A stretch of DNA of 39,650 nucleotides from Gammaproteobacteria bacterium (GCA_029862125.1 JAOTXY010000026.1:1-39650); one strand, 5' to 3'. Positions 1-8,484 are shown, counted from the first letter of the stretch. The notes: generated by a model from the letters alone, not told the origin. Made by a program: numbers and translations.

Positions 1-278
1 ATTGCCTCGATACCCGAGCTTTCGCCATAGACCAGCCTGGCACCCGTCATCTCGCGTATTTTACCGGCCGAGGTAATATGGTCCGCATGCGCGTGCGTCT
101 CGATCGCATACAACAATTCAACCCCGAGTTCATTGATAATTTGCATATCGCGGTCAAAAGTTTCCAGCACACCGTCGATGATAGCGCCCTCGCGGGTCTC
201 GGAATCGATTAACAGGTAGGTATAGGTGCAGCTTTCACGATCGAACAACTGTTTGACGGTTAGGCGGGGTGTGGTCAT
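1..278 (-). CDS. MBL-fold metallo-hydrolase, ETHE1/persulfide dioxygenase-like (N-terminal part)
   Basis: This is the first 92 codons of a gene read leftwards out of the window; the rest is missing. Translation from the ATG at 278 gives a metallo-beta-lactamase-fold start. Residues 61-67 read THAHADH, the HxHxDH metal motif (His62, His64, Asp66, His67), followed by ITSAGKIR. A THxHADH motif followed by IT and a glycine-containing segment is typical of ETHE1-type persulfide dioxygenases, which oxidise glutathione persulfide to sulfite, and of related proteins fused to rhodanese. The domain that would separate these options lies outside the window. The gene is divergent from the NERD-domain gene, with about 100 bases between them. 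The fold is certain; the substrate is inferred. Confidence 0.75.
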   Translation of the reverse strand, partial: MTTPRLTVKQLFDRESCTYTYLLIDSETREGAIIDGVLETFDRDMQIINELGVELLYAIETHAHADHITSAGKIREMTGARLVYGESSGIEA

Positions 279-380
279 TAGAGGTGAGTCCAGGTTTCAA
301 CTAAGGACAGTGTAATTTTTACAATTGACGATAGCAATTGGCAATGGCATGGTGGGTCGGTTCGGGCAATAATTCGCAAA

Positions 381-995
381 ATGAATCCTGACGAAATTTT
401 AAAACAGCTAAAACTGGAATCAGACCTGGTTGCCATTGCCATTGTCGGGCTTGCGATCGTCCTTGTTTTGCTGGTAAATCGAAAACGTTTACTGGTTAAA
501 ATACGGGAATGGCGTATTCAGCGAAGCCTGAGGCGGATTGGTTGCGACCAAATCCGCAACCTGGTCTGTTCCGACGGACTGGATGGCTACTTTAAACTTG
601 ATCGCCTGGCTTTGACACCGGATGCGATAGTGCTGATCTCCTACAAACTCTATGGCGGCAATATATATTGTGCCGAACATATTTCGGAATGGACGCAGTT
701 GGTCGGACAAAAAAGCTATAAGTTCGTAAATCCTTTGTTTGAGCTGGAAAACCAGCTTACCGCGTTAAAATTGTTAACCGGTAACGCTCATCTCGAGGGA
801 TTCCTGTTCTTCAATAACAGCGCGAAATTCCCGAAGGGTCACCCTGACCGGGTGTTACATCCCGAAAATATCCCCGAGCGATTAAATGCCGCGGATTGTG
901 ACAACGTCAAACCTGAACTTACAGCTGCCTGGAAGTTGCTTAAAACTCACCAGCAACAAATATCACCCGCTGACCACGCCAGTGTAAAAACTTGA
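381..995 (+). CDS. Membrane-anchored NERD-domain protein
   Basis: A 204-residue protein with one N-terminal membrane segment (about residues 15-33, followed by positive NRKRLLVK), so the rest probably faces the cytoplasm. The soluble part looks like a NERD (nuclease-related) domain. It has a leucine-rich strand before a conserved Asp, then LALTPDAIVLISYKLYGGNIY, which fits the NERD pattern of a Glu/Ser-x-Lys strand followed by GG-I. A later W and NP-x(5)-Q-like stretch (NPLFELENQL) also fits. NERD domains resemble restriction-type nucleases, but the usual acidic residue before the Lys is Ser here (ISYK), so activity is uncertain. The gene stands alone between a divergent hydrolase and a TRAP operon. 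The cellular role is unknown. Confidence 0.6.
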   Translation: MNPDEILKQLKLESDLVAIAIVGLAIVLVLLVNRKRLLVKIREWRIQRSLRRIGCDQIRNLVCSDGLDGYFKLDRLALTPDAIVLISYKLYGGNIYCAEHISEWTQLVGQKSYKFVNPLFELENQLTALKLLTGNAHLEGFLFFNNSAKFPKGHPDRVLHPENIPERLNAADCDNVKPELTAAWKLLKTHQQQISPADHASVKT

Positions 996-1107
996 AATGT
1001 CAACCTAGAAAGCCCAGAATGACTGCGTTGTATTGAGGGGCCAGCATTCAAGGTTTCCGGCCACTATAAAAATAGTTCAATTAAATCCAAAACGGAGAGA
1101 ATCAGCA

Positions 1108-2199
1108 ATGAAACGTCGTGATGTACTCAAAAGTGGCGTCGCCGCCGCACTCGCAACCGGAGCAACTGCTGTCTCGGCACCTGCTATCGCTGCTAACAAA
1201 ATCGAAATTACCATGGTTGCAACCTGGGGTAGAGACTTCCCGGGCCTCGGCACTGGCGCCCAGCGTTTCGCGGAACGCCTGACCGCCATGACCGACGGTC
1301 GCATAAAAGTTAATTATTTTGCCGCGGGAGAACGCGTTAAAGCATTTGACTCCTTCGACGAAGTCGCTTCCGGTAATGCGCAAATGTATCATGCTGCCGA
1401 TTACTACTGGAAAGGTAAACACCCGGGCTGGGCTTATTTTACCGGAGTACCCTTCGGCATGACTTACACCGAAATCAATTCCTGGATTCAATTTGGAGGT
1501 GGTCAGGCGTTGTGGGATGAAATCGCTGCCGGCTATGGATTGAAGTGTCTACCCTGCGGCAATACCGGGGTACAAATGGGTGGCTGGTTCCGCAAAGAAA
1601 TGCGTTCTGCTGCCGATTTCAAGGGTTTGAAAATGCGGATGCCAGGCCTCGGTGGCGATGTTATCGCCAAAATGGGAGCCTCACAGGTATCGCTATCGGG
1701 TGGTCAAATCTACGAAAACCTGATCTCCGGCTCAATCGATGCGACCGAGTGGGTAGGCCCCTGGAACGATAGCTTCTATAAATTTTATGAAGCCGCCAAA
1801 TATTACTATTACCCCGGCATGCATGAACCGGGTTCGCAATTGTCGCTGGGCGTAAACAAGAAATTCTGGGATGGATTGAGTAAATCCGACCAGGCCATTA
1901 TCACCGCCGCGGCAGAAACTGAAAATTCGGTCATGATGTCCGAATACAATGCCAAAAACGGCGCAGCACTAGCTAAATTAATTTCTGACCAGGGCGTCAA
2001 ACTGCGCAGTTTCACCGATGATACCTACGACAGTTTTGGTGACGCGGCCGCTGAAGTTTTTGCCGAAGTTGAAGCACACAGCCCGCTGGCCAAGAAAATT
2101 CATCGGAGCTTTCTTGCCTCGCGCAACGAGGTTGGTGCCTGGGCCAAGATCTCTGACCAGGCTTACGTGGCGCAACGTAACCGCGTACTTGGACTTTAA
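1108..2199 (+). CDS. dctP: TRAP transporter substrate-binding protein, DctP/TakP type
   Basis: A 363-residue periplasmic receptor of a tripartite (TRAP) transporter. I chose the ATG at 1108 because a GGAGAGA ribosome-binding site precedes it and a signal peptide follows (MKRRDVLKSG then an Ala-rich core ending SAPAIAA). The twin Arg with DVLK suggests Tat export. The region KGLKMRMPGLGGDVIAKMG, then SLSGGQIYENL, IDATEWVGPWND and YYYYPGMHEPGS matches the TakP/chloroaromatic-mannitol branch of the DctP family. In that branch the Arg and the EW-x-GP segment line the carboxylate site. The likely ligand is a keto acid, hydroxy acid or similar carboxylate, but this cannot be fixed from sequence. 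The two membrane subunits follow after a hairpin terminator. Confidence 0.9.
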   Translation: MKRRDVLKSGVAAALATGATAVSAPAIAANKIEITMVATWGRDFPGLGTGAQRFAERLTAMTDGRIKVNYFAAGERVKAFDSFDEVASGNAQMYHAADYYWKGKHPGWAYFTGVPFGMTYTEINSWIQFGGGQALWDEIAAGYGLKCLPCGNTGVQMGGWFRKEMRSAADFKGLKMRMPGLGGDVIAKMGASQVSLSGGQIYENLISGSIDATEWVGPWNDSFYKFYEAAKYYYYPGMHEPGSQLSLGVNKKFWDGLSKSDQAIITAAAETENSVMMSEYNAKNGAALAKLISDQGVKLRSFTDDTYDSFGDAAAEVFAEVEAHSPLAKKIHRSFLASRNEVGAWAKISDQAYVAQRNRVLGL

Positions 2200-2215
2200 T
2201 TCTCGGATCCGAGAA
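2200..2215. repeat. 16-base perfect palindrome after dctP
   Basis: TTCTCGGATCCGAGAA begins one base after the dctP stop codon. In RNA it would form a 6-bp stem with a GATC loop just ahead of the terminator hairpin at 2225-2244. The pair could protect the 3' end of the receptor mRNA. It could also be a protein-binding site, but no regulator family is obvious. Confidence 0.6.
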
Positions 2216-2224
2216 CAAATTGAA

Positions 2225-2251
2225 ACGGAGTCTACGGACTCCGTTTTCTTT
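2225..2251 (+). terminator. Intrinsic terminator/attenuator between dctP and dctQ with a UACG tetraloop
   Basis: ACGGAGTC (2225-2232) pairs perfectly with GACTCCGT (2237-2244) around a TACG loop, so the loop is C(UACG)G, a member of the very stable UNCG tetraloops. TTTCTTT follows. A terminator between the receptor gene and the permease genes would let most transcripts stop after dctP, so that the receptor is made in excess of the membrane subunits. That role is inferred; the hairpin itself is visible. Confidence 0.75.
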
Positions 2252-2271
2252 CATCCCTAATTCGGTTAGCA

Positions 2272-3300
2272 ATGTTAGGTAAAAACCTCCCTCTGATCAG
2301 CCGTGGGTTCGCCTACGTGATGGTTAGCTCGGTGTTTCTCTACCTGATCAATAATTACCTTGTCTTCTGGCAGGAATTCCCTGGCCCTTACGCGCTGTTT
2401 TTGCACTATGGATGGTTTGGCCTGGAACAGGCCGATGATTTAAGCGTCACCCGGGTAAGCCAGGGCTGGGGCCAGGTCATGGTTTACCTGCTGACGCTGG
2501 CGACGAGTATTGCGTACGTGGTAAAAACCAGTTCGCGCAGCCTGGAAGAGGAAAGTATTCGCTTCGCTACACTGTCGGCTTATGTCGTGCGGCTCTCTTT
2601 CTGGGCGGTGCTGATGATTGGCATAGTCGACATGATTATCTCCTTACTGCGGGTGGAAAACCTGCTCGAACCAATTGCCGGGGAATGGCTGACGCAGCAA
2701 CTGGGACGCCCGATCTTCCGCGGCAACTATATCCATTACCCGCTGGTAATCGTCGCTTGTTTCGTCGCCGCCAGGTTGCGTAATATCAGTTTTACCTGGC
2801 TAGCCCTGATGTGTGTGCTGGCCGAATTTCTAATCGTAATCACGCGCTTCGTTTTCTCGTACGAACAGGCCTACATGGGTGACGTGGTGCGATTCTGGTA
2901 TGCCGCCCTGTTCCTGTTCGCCAGCGCCTATACCCTGGTTGAGGAAGGTCATGTGCGGGTCGACGTACTCTATACCGGGTTCGGGCGCCGCAAGAAGGCC
3001 CTGTTCGATTCGATAGGTAGCTTGTTTCTCGGCATGCCGATATGCTGGGTCATCTTGATGCATGGTATGGGTGGCCGCGGCAACAGTATCAACAGCCCGC
3101 TGCTCAGCTTCGAGGTTTCACAAAGCGGTTACGGTATGTACATCAAATATATCATGGCGGCATTCCTGATCGTGTTTGCGGTAACGATGCTGATCCAGTT
3201 CGTCAGTTATTTATTATATAACATTTCGCGACTAATCGATCATGGAGAGCGTGAGGACAATGTAACCTATCAACAGTTAATTACCGGGAACAAAAGCTAG
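2272..3300 (+). CDS. dctQ: TRAP transporter small permease subunit DctQ, long form
   Basis: A 342-residue membrane protein, about twice the usual 160-200 residues. The C-terminal half carries the DctQ signature FWYAALFLFASAYTLVEEGH followed by VRVDVLY, and ends in a hydrophobic helix (IMAAFLIVFAVTMLIQFVSYLL). The N-terminal half adds four or so extra hydrophobic segments (about residues 12-32, 67-85, 105-127 and 152-166) that ordinary DctQ proteins lack. Long DctQ proteins are known in the chloroaromatic/mannitol branch, which fits the receptor upstream. DctQ and DctM together form the sodium-coupled channel to which the loaded receptor delivers its ligand. The stop is 2 bases from the dctM start, so the two are translated together. 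Confidence 0.88.
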   Translation: MLGKNLPLISRGFAYVMVSSVFLYLINNYLVFWQEFPGPYALFLHYGWFGLEQADDLSVTRVSQGWGQVMVYLLTLATSIAYVVKTSSRSLEEESIRFATLSAYVVRLSFWAVLMIGIVDMIISLLRVENLLEPIAGEWLTQQLGRPIFRGNYIHYPLVIVACFVAARLRNISFTWLALMCVLAEFLIVITRFVFSYEQAYMGDVVRFWYAALFLFASAYTLVEEGHVRVDVLYTGFGRRKKALFDSIGSLFLGMPICWVILMHGMGGRGNSINSPLLSFEVSQSGYGMYIKYIMAAFLIVFAVTMLIQFVSYLLYNISRLIDHGEREDNVTYQQLITGNKS

Positions 3301-3302
3301 TC

Positions 3303-5789
3303 ATGGAGCTTTATTTCCTCGTCCTGCTGATTGCGATCATGGTGTTCGCCCTGACCTCGGGTTTTCCGGTTGCGTTCGCCCTGCCCGGTTCGGCCATCGC
3401 CACCATTGCGATCGCCGCATTTTGCGGCTGGATTTTCGAAGGTAACGTCGATGCGTATTTCGTGCTCGGAGGTCCCAACCAATGGCTTAGCGCCGGGGTA
3501 ACCAATTACCGAAGTTTGTACTGGGAAGTTGAACGCGACACGCTGATCGCAATCCCGCTGTTCATCTTCATGGGTATCATGCTACAGCGTTCCAAGATCG
3601 CCGAGGATCTACTGGTGGCGATGGCACAACTGTTCGGCCCGATTCCAGGCGGCCTGGGCATTTCGGTAGTATTCGTCGGTGCCTTGCTCGCCGCCACCAC
3701 CGGCATCGTCGGCGCCACGGTAATCGCGATGGGACTGATTTCGCTACCGGCGATGTTGCGCAACAACTATTCAAATTCGCTCGCCTGCGGGACCATCTGC
3801 GCCTCGGGAACGCTAGGGCAGATTATCCCGCCATCGATCGTACTGATTATCCTCGCCGACCAGTTATCGAGTGCCGCGGACCAGGCCGCGACCACGCGTA
3901 AGGCCGAGTACAAGGAAGCCACCGGTGAATTTTCGATGCCCGGGGATTTCGATGTGGTAACCGCGAGCGCGGGCGATATGTTCATGGGCGCTTTTATTCC
4001 CGGCATGATCCTGGTCGGCCTTTACATGTTGTACATCCTGATTTCCGCATTGATCAAACCGGAAAACGCCCCGCCAGTATCGTTTGAAGGGAAATACGAT
4101 CATAAATTTTTCACGCAGGTGTTACTCGCGCTGGTCCCACCACTGGCATTGATCTTTATGGTGCTCGGCTCGATCATTCTTGGCGTCGCGACGGTCAACC
4201 AGGCCGGTGCGATAGGCGCCATCGGCGCTATGATCATGGGCAGTTACCGTCTGATGGAGGGCAAGCCGCGCGCCTACTATCCGGCGATTCTGTCGATCGG
4301 CTCGATTATCGTCATCGTTATATTACTAAGCCTGTTCGACCTCAATATCAAAAACATCAAGAGTGGTTACGATGCCTTTGGCATCGGTCTGGCCTGTATC
4401 GCCGTAGCGGTGTTGATCGGCGCCATCGGCTGGGCAGCCTGGCGCGCATTTAGCATCGACGACACACTGCGTGGCGTTATGCTGGATACCGCGAAGACCA
4501 CGTCGATGGTATTCATCATCCTGCTGGGTGCGGCGATGTTAACTTCCGCGTTTCGCGGCTTCGGTGGCGAAGAACTGGTTAAGGAACATTTAACCAGCCT
4601 GCCCGGTGGATTCTGGACCCAGTTTATCGTGGTCATGGCAGTTATCTTTTTGCTCGGATTCTTTCTCGACTTTCTCGAAATCGCCGTGGTCGTGGTACCC
4701 ATTGTCGCACCAATCCTATTGGCTGATCCCAGCGCTAATGTCACCGCGGTCTGGTTCGGTGTAATGGTGGGTTTGAATATACAAACCTCGTTCCTGACTC
4801 CGCCATTTGGATTTTCGTTGTTTTACCTGCGTGGTGTTGCGCCCAAAGGTGTCACTACAGTACAGATTTACAAAGGTGCGGCGGCATTTATCGTATTGCA
4901 ACTGGCTGGCCTTGCGATCGCCGGCGCGTTCCCGGGCCTGGTTAACTACCTGCCGAACAAGATGCATTTGATTTCCGAGACCGCGCCGCCGCCCAGCAAT
5001 CCCAAGTTGCAGGAATGCCTGGAAGACTATTTATTTGCCGACTACGACAATAATTGGGCCACGATCGAAGCCGGCATTGAGCACATCAAAACCGCCAACC
5101 TGGCCTACCTGCCCGAGGAATACCAGGAGCGCTTGAACGAAAGTTATCAACGGGCTGACGACGCCTTCATGTTGATCGACGCAATTCGCACGGACGCCAG
5201 GAACCTGGATGAATATTCCCCTGGATACCGGCCTATGCATGTTCAAGTTCGTCGTATCCAGAGACAGGTTCGCAAGCTGGAGCGTCGCATCGAGGAGCTG
5301 GAACAAGATCTCCAACGTCTCTCCGCCGATGAGTCCGTGGCTGAAAAGCGCATCCAAAAAATAAAAAACAGGATCACTGATCTCAAAGCAGAACAGGACG
5401 CCCTGGCAGCCAACATCCCGGATAACTGGCAAGATGCACACGCCGAATTCAAAAAGCTTGCCCAGGCGGAAAAACGTTCCCGACAAAAATATCGGCAAAA
5501 CGTGGATGAAAGCTATGAGATGATTGTCACAATGCGTAGCATGATCGCGGAAGCCGAAACGCTCGCAGGATTGAAAGGAAAGTTTGCTCCATTAGTCGAT
5601 ATCATTAACCGACAATCACCTGCCGAAGGGCTTGAAGCGATAAAGGCACTGGAGCAAGAAATCAACTCGCTTACCGAAACTCACCGCATTAATGCCAAGT
5701 TGTCGCGCCAAGCGCATTTTACGGGGCGATTCCCCGGACATGGAAAAAGCGATTACCGAGGCAATTCTTGCCGCGGATTTGTTGGATGA
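3303..5789 (+). CDS. dctM: TRAP transporter large permease subunit DctM with long coiled-coil C-terminal extension
   Basis: The first ~560 residues are a DctM transporter with many membrane helices. They include the family segment GLGISVVFVGALLAATTGIV with VGATVIAMG, then SGTLGQIIPPSIVLI, and FLLGFFLDFLEIAVVVVPIV near the end. A soluble insert near residues 195-220 is usual for this branch. From about residue 560 to the end comes a charged, mostly helical tail with a clear coiled coil (RRIQRQVRKLERRIEELEQD). Ordinary DctM is about 430 residues. The last ~25 residues in this frame (from AHFTGRFPGHG on) are rich in Gly, Arg and Ser and look non-coding, while the frame starting near 5692 continues the helical pattern. 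The true tail therefore probably reaches 5964 after a frameshift. The tail should lie in the cytoplasm or periplasm next to the channel; its job is unknown. Confidence 0.9.
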   Translation: MELYFLVLLIAIMVFALTSGFPVAFALPGSAIATIAIAAFCGWIFEGNVDAYFVLGGPNQWLSAGVTNYRSLYWEVERDTLIAIPLFIFMGIMLQRSKIAEDLLVAMAQLFGPIPGGLGISVVFVGALLAATTGIVGATVIAMGLISLPAMLRNNYSNSLACGTICASGTLGQIIPPSIVLIILADQLSSAADQAATTRKAEYKEATGEFSMPGDFDVVTASAGDMFMGAFIPGMILVGLYMLYILISALIKPENAPPVSFEGKYDHKFFTQVLLALVPPLALIFMVLGSIILGVATVNQAGAIGAIGAMIMGSYRLMEGKPRAYYPAILSIGSIIVIVILLSLFDLNIKNIKSGYDAFGIGLACIAVAVLIGAIGWAAWRAFSIDDTLRGVMLDTAKTTSMVFIILLGAAMLTSAFRGFGGEELVKEHLTSLPGGFWTQFIVVMAVIFLLGFFLDFLEIAVVVVPIVAPILLADPSANVTAVWFGVMVGLNIQTSFLTPPFGFSLFYLRGVAPKGVTTVQIYKGAAAFIVLQLAGLAIAGAFPGLVNYLPNKMHLISETAPPPSNPKLQECLEDYLFADYDNNWATIEAGIEHIKTANLAYLPEEYQERLNESYQRADDAFMLIDAIRTDARNLDEYSPGYRPMHVQVRRIQRQVRKLERRIEELEQDLQRLSADESVAEKRIQKIKNRITDLKAEQDALAANIPDNWQDAHAEFKKLAQAEKRSRQKYRQNVDESYEMIVTMRSMIAEAETLAGLKGKFAPLVDIINRQSPAEGLEAIKALEQEINSLTETHRINAKLSRQAHFTGRFPGHGKSDYRGNSCRGFVG

Positions 5790-5964
5790 AGAAATCGCAT
5801 GGCGTCAGCGCGCGGCACGTGAACTAGCTGCCGATCTTGAAACCTATGATCAGGTGATTGCCAATACAATCGGTATGCGAATGCAGACGCGTTTTACTGC
5901 CGATCAGGCCGAATCGATCGCAGACTGCCTCGCCGTGCATAAAGATCTATCGCTTCATTTCTAA
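5692..5964 (+). CDS. Frameshifted C-terminal end of the DctM coiled-coil extension
   Basis: This 90-codon frame lies +1 relative to dctM. From about residue 7 (AKRILRGDSPDMEKAITEAI onward) it reads as charged amphipathic helix ending RFTADQAESIADCLAVHK and then a short tail, like the end of a real protein, and it stops 6 bases before the next gene. It joins dctM smoothly if one base is skipped near 5703-5711 (KLSR then KRILRGD), giving a protein of about 886 residues. If it is instead an independent gene, the ATG at 5740 is the only sensible start, but no ribosome-binding site precedes it. A real mutation, a sequencing error and a programmed shift cannot be told apart here. Confidence 0.6.
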   Translation: MPSCRAKRILRGDSPDMEKAITEAILAADLLDEEIAWRQRAARELAADLETYDQVIANTIGMRMQTRFTADQAESIADCLAVHKDLSLHF

Positions 5965-5970
5965 CCATAG

Positions 5971-6861
5971 ATGTCACAGGCAGATTTAATTTATCGCATA
6001 CTCGCGATTATCTTTCCGGTGTTCAGTATCGTTGCGATCGGCTATCTTTATGCGCGCCAGCGACACGACACCGATATGTCCTCCGGTAATCGCATTAATA
6101 TGGACCTGTTCACGCCTGCTCTCATATTTGACTCGATGTCTGGCAGCAATTACGAGCTGGCAGATTATATGCACCTGTCGCTGGGTTGCCTGGTGGTCGT
6201 GCTTGGGTCCGGGATTGTTGCCTGGCCGGTGGCCCGTTTCATGGGTTACCAATGGAAAACACTGGTTCCGCCAATGATGTTCAATAACTGCGGCAATATG
6301 GGACTACCCCTGGTAGTTCTGACTTTTGGCGAAGCAATGCTGCCCGCAGCCATCCTGTTACTGGCAATATCGAACTTTCTGCACTTTCTGGTCGGCCAGC
6401 AATTGATCACTCAGCACTGGTCAATCAAGGCAGTGGTAACGAATCCAATGATCGTGGCCACCGTTCTGGGTATTGCAGTATCGCTTACCGGGATCACGAT
6501 TCCAGAAACCCTGCGTCTGCCGATTCACATGCTGGGACTTATTGCTATCCCGATGATGTTGTTCTCACTCGGGGTACGCATGATCGCAATCGATTTCGGG
6601 GATTGGGAGATCAGTACCGTCGGAGCGATACTGTGCCCAATTAGTGGTTTGATTATTGCGGCAGGCTTCATCGCACTGGTGCCAATACCACAAGCCCAGG
6701 CCTCCCTATTATTATTGTTTAGTGTCCTGCCACCAGCGATCCTGAACTTCTTGGTGGCTGAAAAATTCGACCAGGAACCACACCGGGTCGCTTCGATTGT
6801 TCTGCTAGGTAATCTGTCGAGTGTGCTGGTTATACCGGCCGTTCTGTGGTTCATCCTATGA
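5971..6861 (+). CDS. AEC-family permease (auxin efflux carrier-like)
   Basis: A 296-residue membrane protein with about ten hydrophobic segments in two similar halves. The segment FNNCGNMGLPLVVLTFGEAM is the hallmark of the AEC family, where N-x-G-N-x-G-x-P lies in a broken transmembrane helix. Other family features are NMDLFTPALIFDSM near residue 45 and PPAILNFLVAEKF near the C-terminus. AEC proteins export or exchange small organic anions such as malate or malonate. The gene follows the TRAP genes closely and overlaps the next gene by ATGA, so it probably belongs to the same transcript and may move a related compound. The substrate is not deducible. Confidence 0.88.
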   Translation: MSQADLIYRILAIIFPVFSIVAIGYLYARQRHDTDMSSGNRINMDLFTPALIFDSMSGSNYELADYMHLSLGCLVVVLGSGIVAWPVARFMGYQWKTLVPPMMFNNCGNMGLPLVVLTFGEAMLPAAILLLAISNFLHFLVGQQLITQHWSIKAVVTNPMIVATVLGIAVSLTGITIPETLRLPIHMLGLIAIPMMLFSLGVRMIAIDFGDWEISTVGAILCPISGLIIAAGFIALVPIPQAQASLLLLFSVLPPAILNFLVAEKFDQEPHRVASIVLLGNLSSVLVIPAVLWFIL

Positions 6862-8036
6862 ATCGCAACGTCATCCAACTGGCACTGGCTCAGGCGGTCA
6901 TGATGTCGGTTAATTCGTTGATGGTGACCGCTGCAGCGATAATCGGCAGCCACCTGGCCACCAACAAGGCCTTAGCCACGCTGCCACTGGCGCTCTATTT
7001 CGTGGCTGTCATGCTGACCACCATTCCTGCCTCGCTGTTGATGGGGGTCATTGGTCGCAAGCGGGGATTTTTATTCGCCACTGTAATCGGCTTGTGTGGG
7101 GCCACCTGTGGTGCTATCGGTATTTACCAGGAATCGTTCCTGCTGTTTTGCCTGGGCACGATTGCTACCGGGAGCTATACCGGTTTCGGCAATTATTTCC
7201 GTTTCGCCGCAACCGAGGTTGCCCCAAAGGAGAAAAAGAACACCGCCATAAGTTATGTTCTCGCCGGAGGCGTCCTGGCCGCAATCATCGGCCCCAACCT
7301 TGCCAATTTGAGCAAGGACGTATTTGCAGTGACTTATCTTGGCATTTTCGTTTCGGTTATTATTTTGTACAGCCTGAACGGTATTAATTTTATATGTATG
7401 CGGCTGCCCAGACCCGTGGTCCCTGACTTTCGGCAAACAACCCGTCCGATGCTGCAAATTGCAGCCCAGCCTGCTTTCATCGTGGCCGTAGCGAGTGCAG
7501 CTATCGGCTATAGTGTGATGGTTTTGCTGATGACCGCTACTCCCCTTGCAATGACTCATCAACATCATCAATTCAGCGATGTGGCCTTTGTGATTCAGTG
7601 GCATGTGCTCGGAATGTTTGTGCCATCCTTCTTTACCGGGCATTTGATCAATCGGTTTGGCGTGCAACGAATTATTATGATCGGTGCGGTGCTAATGGTC
7701 GGAAGCATTGCGATGAATTTTCACGGTAGCTCGGTATCACATTTCTGGGCGTCACTACTGACTCTCGGCGTGGGCTGGAACTTTATGTTTATTGGTGGTA
7801 CCAGCCTGCTCACGGAAACCTATAGCAGTGCAGAAAGCGCCAGGGCACAGGCTTTCAACGATTTCACGGTATTCTCGGCAGCAGCACTGGCGTCCTTCAG
7901 TGCGGGTGCCTTGTTACACCAGTGGGGTTGGCAGCTCGTCAACTACGCGGTTGCACCTCTCATCGTGTTGGTGGTTTTAGCTCACGCCTGGCTATGGTTA
8001 AGTAACAAACGTCGCCCGGTCGCTACAGGCCATTGA
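6858..8036 (+). CDS. Major facilitator superfamily transporter
   Basis: A 392-residue, 12-helix MFS permease. I chose the ATG at 6858, which overlaps the stop of the AEC gene as ATGA, over an in-frame ATG four codons earlier. The loop between helices 2 and 3 has MGVIGRKRGF, the MFS motif-A position (G-x(3)-GR-[KR]-x-G). The second half has TPLAMTHQHHQFSDVAFVIQ followed by WHVLGMFVPSFFTGHLI and NRFGVQRI, a pattern shared by a subfamily of uncharacterised proteobacterial MFS proteins. It is probably the last gene of the TRAP-AEC-MFS transcript, and its 3' end overlaps the converging DUF192 gene by 14 bases. The substrate is unknown. Confidence 0.85.
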   Translation: MNRNVIQLALAQAVMMSVNSLMVTAAAIIGSHLATNKALATLPLALYFVAVMLTTIPASLLMGVIGRKRGFLFATVIGLCGATCGAIGIYQESFLLFCLGTIATGSYTGFGNYFRFAATEVAPKEKKNTAISYVLAGGVLAAIIGPNLANLSKDVFAVTYLGIFVSVIILYSLNGINFICMRLPRPVVPDFRQTTRPMLQIAAQPAFIVAVASAAIGYSVMVLLMTATPLAMTHQHHQFSDVAFVIQWHVLGMFVPSFFTGHLINRFGVQRIIMIGAVLMVGSIAMNFHGSSVSHFWASLLTLGVGWNFMFIGGTSLLTETYSSAESARAQAFNDFTVFSAAALASFSAGALLHQWGWQLVNYAVAPLIVLVVLAHAWLWLSNKRRPVATGH

Positions 8037-8484
8037 GCCCTTCGACAATATCGCCCGGCTCGACATCATGGTTGTCATCGCTTAACTCGAGAATATAGCG
8101 TGCCGGAACGGGTGCGGAAAATACTGGGCATGGAGATAGCTGACAGGGTTCAAGTCGCATGACGTGTATTACCTTGAAGCGATCATCTATCCACAGAACT
8201 CGCAGTGGAATTCGCACATTCTTCATCCACACGCGATGGTCGCCCGATTTCGGGTATACCAACAGCATACCGGCGTTGCTCGCGAGTTGCTCACGATGCA
8301 TCAAACCCTTGCGGCGCTGTACGGGTGTTAACGCAAGTTCGACCTGATAGGTTGTCTGTCCCAACCTTACCTCGATTGTGTCGAGCGTCACAAAAGCATA
8401 AGAAATCGAACTGATAAATAAAAAAAATAGGGCCGCAAGCGCCCGGTTTTTAAATTTTGTGCTAAAAGAATACCAATGTGACAT
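8023..8484 (-). CDS. DUF192 family exported protein
   Basis: A 153-residue protein with an N-terminal hydrophobic export signal (residues 14-30, ending SSISYA). The mature part shows the DUF192 landmarks in order: VELALTPVQRRKGLMHRE, GMLLVYPKSGDHRVWMKNV, PLRVLWID and the Pro-Cys/Ala-Arg-Tyr-Ile-Leu-Glu-Leu strand. DUF192 proteins are small periplasmic beta-barrels of unknown function, often encoded alone. It faces the MFS gene (14-base overlap of 3' ends) and shares the upstream region 8485-8670 with rpfG. Confidence 0.88.
   Translation of the reverse strand: MSHWYSFSTKFKNRALAALFFLFISSISYAFVTLDTIEVRLGQTTYQVELALTPVQRRKGLMHREQLASNAGMLLVYPKSGDHRVWMKNVRIPLRVLWIDDRFKVIHVMRLEPCQLSPCPVFSAPVPARYILELSDDNHDVEPGDIVEGLNGL

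Noticed and set aside
5031..5498. 155-codon minus-strand frame opposite the DctM tail
   Set aside because: The plus-strand frame has an obvious coiled-coil pattern; the minus frame mirrors it as hydrophobic Leu/Phe repeats, as expected for antisense of a Glu/Lys-rich helix.
7071..7667. 198-codon open frame on the minus strand inside the MFS gene
   Set aside because: It is the antisense shadow of a clear MFS permease. Its protein is rich in His, Gln and Cys with no family pattern, and it has no ribosome-binding site.
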